Below are positions 1 to 8,577 of a stretch of 10,616 nucleotides of DNA, in pieces; the first letter of the stretch is position 1; each line of letters opens with the position of its first letter. The position numbers and the translations under genes are program-made. Location: contig CBDUGY010000103.1 of assembly GCA_965367015.1 (NCBI GenBank), positions 1 to 10,616 on the forward strand. Direction: 5' to 3'. The stretch is from CAXBES01 sp965367015 (GTDB taxonomy: Bacteria > Bacteroidota > Bacteroidia > Flavobacteriales > Flavobacteriaceae). Below the pieces are notes generated by a model that was given only the letters and a program-made list of their open reading frames with translations, had not been told where the DNA came from and searched no databases.

Positions 1-3000
1 ACATCGCCGTCTACAGCTAAGTTCACAAATGTGTCGTTGATATCGTCAATGGCTATAATACAATTCGCTAAGATGGTCACATCAATAGTTGAAGCACAAC
101 CATTCGCATCGAGTACTGATACGGTATGCAATCCAACATCTAAGTTGTTAAATGTACCTGAAGCCTGGAATGCTCCTCCGTCGATATTATATGTATAAGG
201 TGTTGTTCCGCCCGCTGCCTCAACAGTTACAGATCCTGTTCCAGTACATACAATATCTGTTTGAGATATAATTGATAATGAAAGACCTGTTTGAGGTTGA
301 GTTACCGTTGCACTATCGGTAGTTGTACATCCGTTTGCATCGGTTATTGTTACTGAATAAGTTCCAGCAGCTAAGTTGAATAAATCTTCAGTGGTTTCAC
401 CATTTGGTGACCATAAGAAAGTGTATGGAGGTGTTCCTCCGGTAACTGTTAAGTCTAATGACCCGGTTGAATCACCATAGCAATCTACATTTGTAATCGC
501 TATTCCTGAACTTAATACGTTTGGTTCGTTTACAGTCGCTGTGGCTTCCGCAGTACATTGCGTTACAGTATCTGTAACTGTCACTGTATATGTTCCGCCA
601 GGTAAACCTGTAATAGAAGCAGTTGTTTGACCACCAGGTGCCCACAAATAAGTGAAAGCTCCTGATCCACCAGTAACTGTTGCTGTTACGGTCCCATCAC
701 TATCACCATTACAGGTAACCGGAGTCGCAGCAGCAAACGCGGCTAGGTTTCTACAAGTTCCTGGATTTACCATCACAGATGTGGTTGCTGTACATCCATT
801 TGCATCTGTCACGGTTACACTATAGGTACCGGCACTCAATCCTGTAATCGTTTGAGTTGTTTGTCCGCCAGGGGTCCAAACATAAGTATAAGGTGGAGTT
901 CCACCGCTGGGCACAGCCGTAGCAGTACCATCTCCTGTTGTAGGACCACTTTCATCTGTAGCTGTGGCCGTAACATTAAGAGCATTTGTTGGTTCCGTAA
1001 TAGTAATACTTTGCTCAACAGCTGAACAAACTGTTCCGTCTATAGTTACACTCACGGTATAAACTCCTGCGGATAGGTTGTTAACTGTACTTGTTGTCAC
1101 TCCTGCATCAACTTGTGGCGGAGTGGTATTCCAGGCAAAGGTGAATGTTGCTCCCGGATTTGCAATAGAAGATGCACTCACAGTCGCACTACCAGTAGTA
1201 TCTCCGGTACATAACACATCAACTATATTATCTACAGTAATAATTGCATCACAAGTATTTGAACAATCAATTACAACTCCTTGCATTAATTCACATCCGT
1301 TGGCATCAGTAACATTTACTGTATGTGTTCCGGCAGGTAAATTCGTCGCAGTCATTGTTGTTTGACTTCCGGCACTAGGACTCCATAAATAAGTATACGG
1401 AGGTGTACCGCCGCTAACAGTTGCGGTTGCTTCCCCATCGGCACAACCTTGTCCTGTAGTTGCATTTTCTTTAGTTATAACAATGCTTAATCCGTTAGTT
1501 GGCTCATTTACGACAATATTATTTTCAGATATCGTACATCCATTCGAGTCGGTTACGGTTACATTATATGTACCTGCGACAATGTTTGTTAAATCTTCGG
1601 TAGTAGCTCCGTTACTCCATGCATAGGAATAAGGTGGCGTTCCTCCGCCAACTGTAATATCTATCGCTCCAGTATCATCTCCGTTACATAGAACGTCGGT
1701 TACATCGGAAGATAGCGTAAGTCCCGATTGTGGTTGAAGTACCGTGGCGCTATCTGAAAGTGTACAACCGTTAGCATCTGTAATCTGTACAGTATATGTT
1801 CCTGCCACTAAATTGAATAAATCTTCAGTGGTTTCACCATTCGGCCCCCATACGAAAGTATACGGTGGAGTTCCTCCGGTGACAGTAAGATCTAAAGATC
1901 CAGAAGCATCCCCAAAACAGTTAACATTTGTTACAGCGATCCCGGAACTTAAAATACCAGGCTCATTAACTGTAGTAGTTGATTGAACAGTACAGAGTGT
2001 AACTTCATCAGTAACTGTAACTGTATAAGTTCCCGCAACTAAATCGGTAATTGTTTGCGTTGTTTGACCTCCCGGCGCCCATGAATATGTAAACGTTCCA
2101 GAACCACCAGTAACGCCTACAGTGGCAGTACCATCATTATCTCCATTACAGGAAACCATAGTAGCCGAAGCCGTAGCATTTAGATTACGACAAGTTCCCG
2201 GATTAACAGTTGTTGTTGCCATAGCCGTACAACCATTAGCATCTGTAACTGTTACTGTATATGTTCCAGCACTCAGACCGGTAATTGTTTGTGTTGTCTG
2301 GCCTCCAGGACTCCAAGAATAAGTATATGGCGGTGTTCCCCCTGATGGATTTGCTGTAGCTGTACCATCACCGGTAGCAGGTCCGCTCTCGTCGGTTGCG
2401 CTAGCAGTAACATTCAAGGCATTTGAAGGTTCGGTAATTGTAACGCTCTGTTCAACTGGTAAACATACTGTTCCGTCTATAGTTACACTTACAGTATAAA
2501 CTCCTGCCGCTAAGCCATTTAAAGTACTACTAGTAACTCCAGGAAACACATCTCCTGTGTTCCAAGTAAAGGTAAATGTAGCACCCGGATTCGCAACAGA
2601 AGATGCACTTACAGTGGCACTTCCTGTCATTTCCCCTGCACAGAGTACATTTGTTGTACTATCTACATTAACTACCGCATCACAATTATTAATACAATCA
2701 ATAACTACTCCTTGTTCAAGAGTACAATCGTTCGCATCAGTAACAATTACTGTATGAGGTCCCGCAGGAAGATTCGTAGCTGTTTGAGTCGTCTGACTTC
2801 CAGCGCTGGCACTCCATTGATATGTATAAGGTGGGGTCCCACCAGAAGGTGTAGCGGTTGCTTGACCATTTACACAACCTTGTGCAAGCGTTGCATTAAC
2901 TTTGGTTATTTGAATACTAATTGCTTCAGGCTCGGCAATAGTAGCATTCACTGAAGCCGTATTTCCTATTGAATCGGCAACTGTAATAGTATACGACCCG

Positions 3001-5873
3001 GCAGCTAATCCATTAAAGGTTGGACTTGCTTGAGCTGGACCACCATTTAAAGAATATGTAAGTGGAGGTACTCCCCCAGTTGCAGCCACAGTAATAGAAC
3101 CCGTTGTATCTCCATTACAAAGTACATCGGTTTGACTATCTAATGTTATTTCTAAATCTTCGTAACAATCGGCATCAACATTTACTCCACCCGCGATTAT
3201 CCACGACTGACCATTAACTGTTTGACCGTTTTGTTGATTTCTTGTATCTACAGTAATCACAACTTGCGTTACGTTTCCAGGGACATCCTCTAATGTTAAT
3301 GTAGGTATTGCTAAACAACAAATACCCCCTGGCAATGTAGGATCTGAACCATATAGGAAAACCTGGTCTGAAACTCCTCCGGCATCAGCTCTTAGCAATA
3401 AATATCTTCCATCATTGGTTAGTTCTGAAATAGGTGTTTCTACAATAAGATCTCTTGGCCCCGTAAAGCTTGGAATATCAATTGTGAAAGTCTGAATATC
3501 ATTATACCCACTCAGATCTGTAAATACTCCAGAATTTGATGAAGCATCCGGAACATTTCTGAATGCATAAACAACAATTGACTGAAGATTATTTGTTTGT
3601 GAACTGTTTGTATAATTTAAGGTACTGGTAGAACCTAAGACTAAACCTCGGTACACCCATATATTGGAACTGGTTCCCATTGGTTGAGTTCTAACCAATG
3701 TATGGAATGCACCTCCATCGTCTTGTACTTGAATTGTTTGTCCAGGATTACCTCCTTTATATACAACCTCGGCTACGTATTGATATACATTTCCTGAATT
3801 CGGAATAGCAACAGTAGTAGTTGTATTACCGTTGGCGTTATAACCGTATTCATCAACCGTTTTATTGTCTCCACATTCAAAATTCCAACCAGTAATATCC
3901 GGTGCTCCGTCAACGAAATCGTTTCCGCAGGTAGACATCAGATTAATCATTCTGGTAATAAGGTTGTCATTAGCACCATCTACATCCGATACAGAGATAT
4001 AACCATTAGGATCAGATTCTCTGATTTCGTAATTTACATTCACGAGTGCTTCAGGAATGGTTGCAGTCACCTTATAGTTACCTTGACCATCAGTTTGAGT
4101 AGATTGAGAACTACCATCAGATCCAACCACATCAATAGTTACATTAGATAATGGATTTCCATCGTCGTCGCTTACATTTCCGCAAATAACAGGATATGTT
4201 ACAAGTACAGAATTTGGATTGATATAGTCTGCACTATCCATATCCATTGAATAATATCTATCACTATTCCCATCCTTCTTCCCAATTCGGTAATTAAAGG
4301 TCGATTTGTTTTCGTAGTAATTACTATAGGTCCATCGCGGGTCTAAGGAAACATCCCCACCAGGAGCCGTTACGGTTCCGGGTGCTTCGGCATGTACTAC
4401 AGCAGCATTTTGAGTTAATAACAATACTGTGTTATTCGATACGAAATATGCATCAGGCAATGTAGTTTCAGCATATTCACGTGTCTGATTCCCATCGCCA
4501 TCTATATCTAAAGGTGTTCCGAAGAATGAGATAACCACTTCATCCCCATAATTTCCACCACCGGTTACGAAAGTGATACTGAAATCAACACTTTGGTCAC
4601 CATTATTTGTACTGTTAATTCTAGGCTGAAAGGCTTCTTGTAGACCAGAAGAGGTCACATCAATATCTAAAAGTGATGCTCCATTGTTAAAACTTTCAAT
4701 TCTAACTAAGGCATCTATGGTTGTACCATAAGGATTATTAGGAAAAACATTTGCAAAACGATAAACAGCTCCAACCTGAAGATTAGAACCTGCAATTCTT
4801 ACCGGGTTCACAAAATTTGAATCATCGTAAAACGGTGAACAGATACAATCTCTCGGCAGTGGCGGTGGAAGTACGTTAATAGTCAATTTAGCCGTATCGC
4901 ATGCAACAGGCGAACCATTATCACAAACTTCGTAAAACATTACGTCTGTACCAATAAATCCTGGATTTGGTGTGTATGTATAATCTCCGTTTGCACTAAA
5001 AACAACTGTTCCATTTGAAGGTGGAGAATTAGGTGTAGTATTAACGGTAAGATCGTCCCCATCAGGATCGATATCATTTACTAAAACATTTGCAGAAACT
5101 GCAATATTCTGAAAAGTGCTATTTACGTCGTCTGTGGCTCCGGTTCCATTGTTTGGGCAAACAACCTGAGGCGAGAGCATTAAATTTAAATCTCCATCTT
5201 TATACGCTCCGTTTCCTCCAGAAATAGTAAACCAACCTGAGGCTCCAAAGCCAAGGCCGGTACTTGTAACATTAGCTCCATTTCCAACTTGAAATGAGGC
5301 ACCTTTCCTAGTAAGGTTAAAGTTTCCATTTTGGGTAGAAACTAAAGTTCCGCAGGCTTCGGGATAATAAACCCAGCCGCTGGAATTTTCGTTCGAACAA
5401 TCATGTTCTTTCGGACTGCCACTTGGAGGTGTAGTGGTCGCTCCTGAAAATTTTACATCGAAGACTACGTAATCAGATCCAATCTGACCCTCTCCCTGGT
5501 AACGAGCTGTTCCGGTTGCGGCACATTCGGTCCAAGTAGAAATTCCATTGGTAACGACATATCCATCGTTAGAGTTATTATCGATATACATCTGATAATT
5601 GGTAGAGTCGTTACACTGCAATGTATCAGAAACATCCCTTGTACAATTACAAGGAACACTAATGTTACAATTGGTGAAATCAACTTCTAAAGAAGCTTCT
5701 TTTGCAAGAGCTTCAGATGAGAAAATTGAAAATGTAAATTCGTTATACGCCTCTGAATTTTCAGCAGGTAATGGATTATTTCCAAATGCTGTTATCGAAA
5801 AGAGAAAAAGTGCAAATACACTAACAATCGTCATCAATCTCTTAGACAGGGAAAAAAAAGTAATTTTATGCAT
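1..5873 (-). CDS. Giant SprB-repeat surface adhesin, N-terminal 1957 residues (gene continues past left edge)
   Basis: The frame is open without a stop from the ATG at 5873 to the left edge, and the codon phase agrees at both ends. Residues 1-31 are a signal peptide (K/R-rich start, then a hydrophobic run ending ITAFG). The ATG at residue 14 is a poorer start because it would remove the basic part. Residues about 242-337 form a cadherin/Big_9-like Ig domain (NDIDPDGDD, then YTYTPNPGF and FYEVCD), followed by a Cys-Ile-Cys linker at 343-345. Residues about 560-635 resemble SdrD_B (CGNVSDDDGNPLSNV). Residues about 640-905 are beta-rich and unassigned. From about residue 907 there are 13 SprB-type modules (CNGD...GGTPPYTY.W...AGTYTVTVTDANGC). 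The last 19 residues begin another Big_9-like domain. By family analogy with Flavobacterium SprB this is an exported cell-surface adhesin, possibly for gliding or attachment. The type IX sorting domain would lie outside the window, so the export route is inferred. Confidence 0.93.
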   Translation of the reverse strand, partial: MHKITFFSLSKRLMTIVSVFALFLFSITAFGNNPLPAENSEAYNEFTFSIFSSEALAKEASLEVDFTNCNISVPCNCTRDVSDTLQCNDSTNYQMYIDNNSNDGYVVTNGISTWTECAATGTARYQGEGQIGSDYVVFDVKFSGATTTPPSGSPKEHDCSNENSSGWVYYPEACGTLVSTQNGNFNLTRKGASFQVGNGANVTSTGLGFGASGWFTISGGNGAYKDGDLNLMLSPQVVCPNNGTGATDDVNSTFQNIAVSANVLVNDIDPDGDDLTVNTTPNSPPSNGTVVFSANGDYTYTPNPGFIGTDVMFYEVCDNGSPVACDTAKLTINVLPPPLPRDCICSPFYDDSNFVNPVRIAGSNLQVGAVYRFANVFPNNPYGTTIDALVRIESFNNGASLLDIDVTSSGLQEAFQPRINSTNNGDQSVDFSITFVTGGGNYGDEVVISFFGTPLDIDGDGNQTREYAETTLPDAYFVSNNTVLLLTQNAAVVHAEAPGTVTAPGGDVSLDPRWTYSNYYENKSTFNYRIGKKDGNSDRYYSMDMDSADYINPNSVLVTYPVICGNVSDDDGNPLSNVTIDVVGSDGSSQSTQTDGQGNYKVTATIPEALVNVNYEIRESDPNGYISVSDVDGANDNLITRMINLMSTCGNDFVDGAPDITGWNFECGDNKTVDEYGYNANGNTTTTVAIPNSGNVYQYVAEVVYKGGNPGQTIQVQDDGGAFHTLVRTQPMGTSSNIWVYRGLVLGSTSTLNYTNSSQTNNLQSIVVYAFRNVPDASSNSGVFTDLSGYNDIQTFTIDIPSFTGPRDLIVETPISELTNDGRYLLLRADAGGVSDQVFLYGSDPTLPGGICCLAIPTLTLEDVPGNVTQVVITVDTRNQQNGQTVNGQSWIIAGGVNVDADCYEDLEITLDSQTDVLCNGDTTGSITVAATGGVPPLTYSLNGGPAQASPTFNGLAAGSYTITVADSIGNTASVNATIAEPEAISIQITKVNATLAQGCVNGQATATPSGGTPPYTYQWSASAGSQTTQTATNLPAGPHTVIVTDANDCTLEQGVVIDCINNCDAVVNVDSTTNVLCAGEMTGSATVSASSVANPGATFTFTWNTGDVFPGVTSSTLNGLAAGVYTVSVTIDGTVCLPVEQSVTITEPSNALNVTASATDESGPATGDGTATANPSGGTPPYTYSWSPGGQTTQTITGLSAGTYTVTVTDANGCTAMATTTVNPGTCRNLNATASATMVSCNGDNDGTATVGVTGGSGTFTYSWAPGGQTTQTITDLVAGTYTVTVTDEVTLCTVQSTTTVNEPGILSSGIAVTNVNCFGDASGSLDLTVTGGTPPYTFVWGPNGETTEDLFNLVAGTYTVQITDANGCTLSDSATVLQPQSGLTLSSDVTDVLCNGDDTGAIDITVGGGTPPYSYAWSNGATTEDLTNIVAGTYNVTVTDSNGCTISENNIVVNEPTNGLSIVITKENATTGQGCADGEATATVSGGTPPYTYLWSPSAGSQTTMTATNLPAGTHTVNVTDANGCELMQGVVIDCSNTCDAIITVDNIVDVLCTGDTTGSATVSASSIANPGATFTFAWNTTPPQVDAGVTTSTVNNLSAGVYTVSVTIDGTVCSAVEQSITITEPTNALNVTATATDESGPTTGDGTATAVPSGGTPPYTYVWTPGGQTTQTITGLSAGTYSVTVTDANGCTATTSVMVNPGTCRNLAAFAAATPVTCNGDSDGTVTATVTGGSGAFTYLWAPGGQTTASITGLPGGTYTVTVTDTVTQCTAEATATVNEPNVLSSGIAITNVDCYGDSTGSLDLTVTGGTPPYTFLWSPNGETTEDLFNLAAGTYSVTITDANGCTTTDSATVTQPQTGLSLSIISQTDIVCTGTGSVTVEAAGGTTPYTYNIDGGAFQASGTFNNLDVGLHTVSVLDANGCASTIDVTILANCIIAIDDINDTFVNLAVDGD
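60..1490 (-). repeat. Six-module SprB super-repeat, copy B (residues 1462-1938)
   Basis: This is the second tandem copy of the six-module block, in the same order as copy A. The third to fifth modules are the most alike in protein (for example GGQTTQTITGLSAGTY is shared), while the DNA differs at many third codon positions. The duplication is therefore not recent, or the copies have drifted under protein-level constraint. The sixth module here (IVCTGTGSVTVEAAGG, with a GGAFQASGTF segment) resembles the single module at about 2922-3155 that precedes copy A more than it resembles the sixth module of copy A. Confidence 0.88.
1491..2921 (-). repeat. Six-module SprB super-repeat, copy A (residues 985-1461)
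   Basis: This 1431-bp in-frame segment contains six different SprB-type modules in a fixed order. The first begins ISIQITK and carries QGC; the second has a longer insert with WNT; the third starts LNVTA with DESGP; the fourth starts after the PGTCRNL junction; the fifth has LSSGIAVTNV; the sixth has DVLCNGDDTG. Each is 70-85 residues long with a Cys near the start and another near the end. The same order recurs in copy B. Matching points are 1437 bp apart in most modules and 1431 bp apart in the first, because the second module differs by two codons (GDVFPG versus PPQVDAG). Confidence 0.9.
2922..3155 (-). repeat. First SprB-type module, before the super-repeat copies
   Basis: One SprB-type module (residues about 907-984) with DVLCNGDTTGSI, GGVPPLTYSLNGGPAQAS and AGSYTITVAD. 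It occupies the slot equivalent to the sixth module of each super-repeat copy: its DVLCNGD codons lie 1431 bp from those of copy A. The array is therefore in register before copy A begins. It lacks the Trp typical of the other modules and the second Cys of the TDANGC ending. Confidence 0.8.
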
Positions 5874-5931
5874 ACCCTCTATTTTTTATTAATTTTTGAA
5901 TGCCCCAAAATGCATTTCATTGAATGGATAC

Positions 5932-5939
5932 CAAATATA
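5932..5939 (-). promoter_or_regulatory. Probable -7 promoter element of the giant adhesin gene
   Basis: Read on the minus strand this is TATATTTG, an exact match to the Bacteroidota -7 consensus TAnnTTTG, ending 58 bases before the adhesin start codon. A TTG that could act as the -33 element lies 25 bases upstream, which is longer than usual, so only the -7 half is well supported. Transcription would give a leader of about 50 nt. The start has a GAGGG only one base before the ATG, too close for a normal ribosome site. Confidence 0.5.
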
Positions 5940-6072
5940 CGTAGGAAGATTCGTTAAAGATTTACAAATAAATGACTATTAGTTCAACTGTTTAAAATAC
6001 TCGTTGAACTACGTAAATTCGTTACTTTTAACAGAATTTTTTGTAGGAATAATCTATACGTGTTTATACGTA
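5936..6072. promoter_or_regulatory. Cluster of TATACGT / TACGTA sites in the divergent intergenic region
   Basis: TATACGT occurs at 5936-5942, 6055-6061 and 6065-6071; the last two are 10 bases apart, one helical turn. The palindrome TACGTA occurs at 5938-5943, 6010-6015 and 6067-6072. The first site overlaps the adhesin -7 element. This density between two divergent promoters suggests a regulator-binding region, but no protein can be assigned and chance in AT-rich DNA is not excluded. Confidence 0.3.
5980..6011. promoter_or_regulatory. 9-bp inverted repeat upstream of the adhesin promoter
   Basis: TAGTTCAAC at 5980-5988 and GTTGAACTA at 6003-6011 are perfect reverse complements separated by 14 bases. 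No T-run follows on either strand, so it is not an intrinsic terminator. It lies 40 bases upstream of the adhesin -7 element and about 160 bases upstream of the prfC -7 element, so an operator for the adhesin is more likely than one for prfC. The function is inferred from position only. Confidence 0.4.
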
Positions 6073-6170
6073 CACCCCGATTATTAAAGGTCTGATCGCA
6101 TTCTGATTTGTGGGAATAAAAAAACAAATTCGTATTCGATAAAGTCCTTTAAATCTACAAAAACAACTCG

Positions 6171-6178
6171 TATCTTTG
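6171..6178 (+). promoter_or_regulatory. Probable -7 promoter element of prfC
   Basis: TATCTTTG fits TAnnTTTG exactly and ends 20 bases before the prfC ATG, giving a very short leader of roughly 15 nt. No convincing TTG -33 element is seen at the usual 17-23 base spacing. Between it and the start the sequence is A-rich with no Shine-Dalgarno sequence, as is usual in Bacteroidota. Confidence 0.5.
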
Positions 6179-6198
6179 ACCCAAATTAAAATGTTAAA

Positions 6199-7797
6199 AT
6201 GTTATTAAAACGCGAAATACAGAGACGAAGAACATTCGGAATTATCTCACATCCTGATGCGGGAAAAACGACTTTGACCGAGAAATTATTACTTTTTGGC
6301 GGAGCTATTCAGGAGGCAGGTGCTGTTAAAAGTAATAAGATAAAGAAAGGGGCTACAAGTGACTTTATGGAGATTGAACGACAGCGTGGTATTTCGGTGG
6401 CAACTTCTGTTTTAGCCTTTGAATATGAAGGCATTAAAATAAATATTCTCGACACTCCCGGGCATAAGGATTTCGCAGAAGATACATTTAGAACCCTTAC
6501 AGCGGTCGACAGTGTTATAGTAGTTGTTGATGTGGCAAAAGGTGTCGAAGAGCAGACTGAAAAACTTGTAGAGGTTTGTAGAATGAGGAACATTCCAATG
6601 ATAGTATTTATTAATAAACTTGATCGCGAAGGGAAAGATGCTTTCGAATTATTAGATGAGATTGAAGATAAATTAAAATTACGGGTCACACCACTTAGTT
6701 TTCCTATCGGTATGGGATATGATTTTAAGGGAATCTATAATGTATGGGAGAAAAACGTCAACCTTTTTAGTGGTGATAGCAGAAAAAATATTGAAGAAAC
6801 TATTGAAATCGAAGACCTAACCAACCCGCAACTAGATAAACTTATTGGTGAGAAGGCTGCAGATACCTTACGAGAGGAACTCGAATTAGTTCATGAAGTT
6901 TACCCCGATTTTAACCGCGATGAATATCTGGGTGGAGAATTACAACCTGTATTCTTTGGTTCGGCCCTCAACAATTTTGGTGTTCGCGAGTTATTGGATT
7001 GTTTTGTAGAGATTGCTCCCACGCCAAGACCTAAAGAAAGTGATACCAGACTTGTTAAGCCAGATGAAAAGGAGTTTTCAGGCTTTGTTTTTAAAATTCA
7101 TGCCAACATGGATCCGAAGCATAGAGACCGCTTAGCTTTTATAAAAATCGTTTCAGGCACTTTTGAAAGGAATACACCCTATCTTCATGTACGCCATAAT
7201 AAAAAACTAAAATTTTCTAGTCCGAATGCATTTTTTGCTGAAAAAAAGCAAATAGTGGATATTTCTTATCCAGGGGACATTGTTGGTTTGCATGACACCG
7301 GAAATTTTAAAATAGGTGATACCTTAACTGAAGGAGAAGAAATGAATTATAAGGGAATCCCGAGTTTTTCGCCCGAGCATTTTAAATATATCAATAATGC
7401 CGATCCTATGAAAAGCAAACAGCTGGAGAAAGGTATCGATCAGTTAATGGACGAAGGGGTCGCTCAACTCTTTACCCTTGAACTTAATGGTAGAAAAGTG
7501 ATTGGTACCGTGGGAGCCCTCCAATTTGAAGTAATTCAATACAGACTGGAACATGAATATGGTGCGAGTTGTAGATATGAAAACCTCAACGTACATAAGG
7601 CGTGCTGGGTAGAAGCGAAAGACCCTAAAAGCGCTGAATTTGCAGACTTCAAAAGAGTTAAGTCAAAATTTTTAGCCAAAGACAAACGCGGACAATTAGT
7701 ATTCTTCGCAGATTCTGCGTTTACGCTTCAAATGACACAGTCTAAATATCCAAACATCAAATTACATTTTGTCAGTGAGTTTGAAAAATCTAAATAG
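6199..7797 (+). CDS. prfC: Peptide chain release factor 3 (RF3)
   Basis: RF3 is a cytoplasmic translational GTPase that removes RF1 or RF2 from the ribosome after peptide release. The 532-residue product matches the usual length (about 530). G-domain motifs are intact: G1 SHPDAGKT at 17-24, the RGISV switch-I segment at 64-68, G3 DTPGH at 85-89, G4 NKLD at 139-142 and G5 SFP at 167-169. The N-terminal RRRTFGIISHPDAGKT and the LLLFGGAIQ and FMEIERQRGISV segments are typical of RF3 rather than EF-G. The C-terminal part (GTVGALQFEVIQYRLEHEYG) is the RF3-specific domain. The ATG at 6199 gives the usual short basic N-terminus; the ATG at 6191 is out of frame and stops after five codons. The gene is divergent from the adhesin and convergent with the next gene, with only 24 bp between the stop codons and no obvious terminator hairpin there. 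Confidence 0.97.
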   Translation: MLLKREIQRRRTFGIISHPDAGKTTLTEKLLLFGGAIQEAGAVKSNKIKKGATSDFMEIERQRGISVATSVLAFEYEGIKINILDTPGHKDFAEDTFRTLTAVDSVIVVVDVAKGVEEQTEKLVEVCRMRNIPMIVFINKLDREGKDAFELLDEIEDKLKLRVTPLSFPIGMGYDFKGIYNVWEKNVNLFSGDSRKNIEETIEIEDLTNPQLDKLIGEKAADTLREELELVHEVYPDFNRDEYLGGELQPVFFGSALNNFGVRELLDCFVEIAPTPRPKESDTRLVKPDEKEFSGFVFKIHANMDPKHRDRLAFIKIVSGTFERNTPYLHVRHNKKLKFSSPNAFFAEKKQIVDISYPGDIVGLHDTGNFKIGDTLTEGEEMNYKGIPSFSPEHFKYINNADPMKSKQLEKGIDQLMDEGVAQLFTLELNGRKVIGTVGALQFEVIQYRLEHEYGASCRYENLNVHKACWVEAKDPKSAEFADFKRVKSKFLAKDKRGQLVFFADSAFTLQMTQSKYPNIKLHFVSEFEKSK

Positions 7798-7821
7798 ATT
7801 ATTTGAAGGCTTACTTACATA

Positions 7822-8526
7822 TTACAAATAGATAGCGTTAATATCTAATCTATCTATTTCACCAAAAGTAACTCTAAAAGCAGCTTCCGCGACAAGATCA
7901 CCACCAAACACTGCTCCATTGAGATGAATACTATGTGTACCAGGTTCCAGTAATAAGGTCACCGATCGGGAATTATAAATATAACCGGTAGCCGTATCAC
8001 AGTTTACATTCGAATAAACTGAACTGGTCATTCCGTAGGTTTTAGAGGTATTTGCCGTTGTACCATCCCCCAGATAAAAGTAATTGTGAGCAATCTTAGC
8101 TCTACCATCATCAATTTTAGCCAAGCCATCGTACCCATCAAAGTCCATTGATATATAATAAGTAATTACAACCATGGCTCTTTGTGTCAACACAAAATTG
8201 TGCTGATATAATTCACTTGCATTCATTCCTGAGTTTGCTGTGGTTTGAACAATTGTGGGAGTAGCAACTTTAGGTCCGGAAAAAATTTCTCCAGACAATT
8301 GGCCCAGCGTAAGATCTCCATTGGCATCAACCATTACGTCGTACATAGAGCTTCCACCTAAATTTTTACTATTATTTGCACTGTTTAAACCATCTATTCG
8401 AATAGTACTTGAACTTCCAGCAACATGTAGGTCTGTTTGAGGGTTAGTGGTACCAATCCCAACCTGTGCAAAACAGGCGAGCGATGTAAAGAGGAGTAAG
8501 AAACTAAAGGTAATTTTATTTTTCAT
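7822..8526 (-). CDS. Secreted VGIGTTNP-type hypothetical protein, 234 residues
   Basis: Residues 1-20 are a signal peptide (MKNK, hydrophobic core, LACFA) with likely cleavage before Q21. The Cys at 18 is not in a proper lipobox, since Leu is at -2 and Ser at -3, so a lipoprotein is unlikely. The mature start QVGIGTTNPQTDLHV is the motif that opens many flavobacterial surface and tail-fibre-like proteins. Residues 40-80 (IRIDGLNSANNS, VMVDANGDLTLGQ) continue that beta-repeat style. Residues about 100-234 form an unassigned beta-rich domain (YISMDFDGYDG, LLLEPGTHSIHL, FRVTFGEIDRLDINA). It ends without a visible type IX sorting domain. It starts 51 bp after the stop of the 381-residue gene with no TAnnTTTG between them, so the two are probably co-transcribed. 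The molecular function is unknown. Confidence 0.85.
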   Translation of the reverse strand: MKNKITFSFLLLFTSLACFAQVGIGTTNPQTDLHVAGSSSTIRIDGLNSANNSKNLGGSSMYDVMVDANGDLTLGQLSGEIFSGPKVATPTIVQTTANSGMNASELYQHNFVLTQRAMVVITYYISMDFDGYDGLAKIDDGRAKIAHNYFYLGDGTTANTSKTYGMTSSVYSNVNCDTATGYIYNSRSVTLLLEPGTHSIHLNGAVFGGDLVAEAAFRVTFGEIDRLDINAIYL

Positions 8527-8577
8527 AATACTTTGTATTTGAGGTGTATTAATGTCTTTCAGAGTAAAGGTTCAGTG

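Noticed and set aside
1078..2954. Several plus-strand open frames of 66-95 codons opposite the adhesin
   Set aside because: They are antisense to the SprB repeats and recur at the super-repeat period. They arise from the Thr/Val/Gly-rich codons of the minus-strand gene and have no promoter or family resemblance.
5599..5892. Plus-strand open frame over the adhesin start
   Set aside because: It is antisense to the signal peptide and N-terminus of the adhesin, which is a far better coding frame.
6309..6689. 126-codon minus-strand open frame inside prfC
   Set aside because: It lies opposite the conserved G-domain of RF3, whose motifs are intact, so it is a shadow.
7798..7821. Shared terminator between the convergent prfC and 234-residue genes
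   Set aside because: Only 24 bases separate the stops and no stem with a T-run can be drawn there.
7822..8526. Lipoprotein call for the 234-residue protein because of Cys18
   Set aside because: The residues before the Cys do not fit a lipobox, and A20/Q21 is a typical signal peptidase I site in this phylum.
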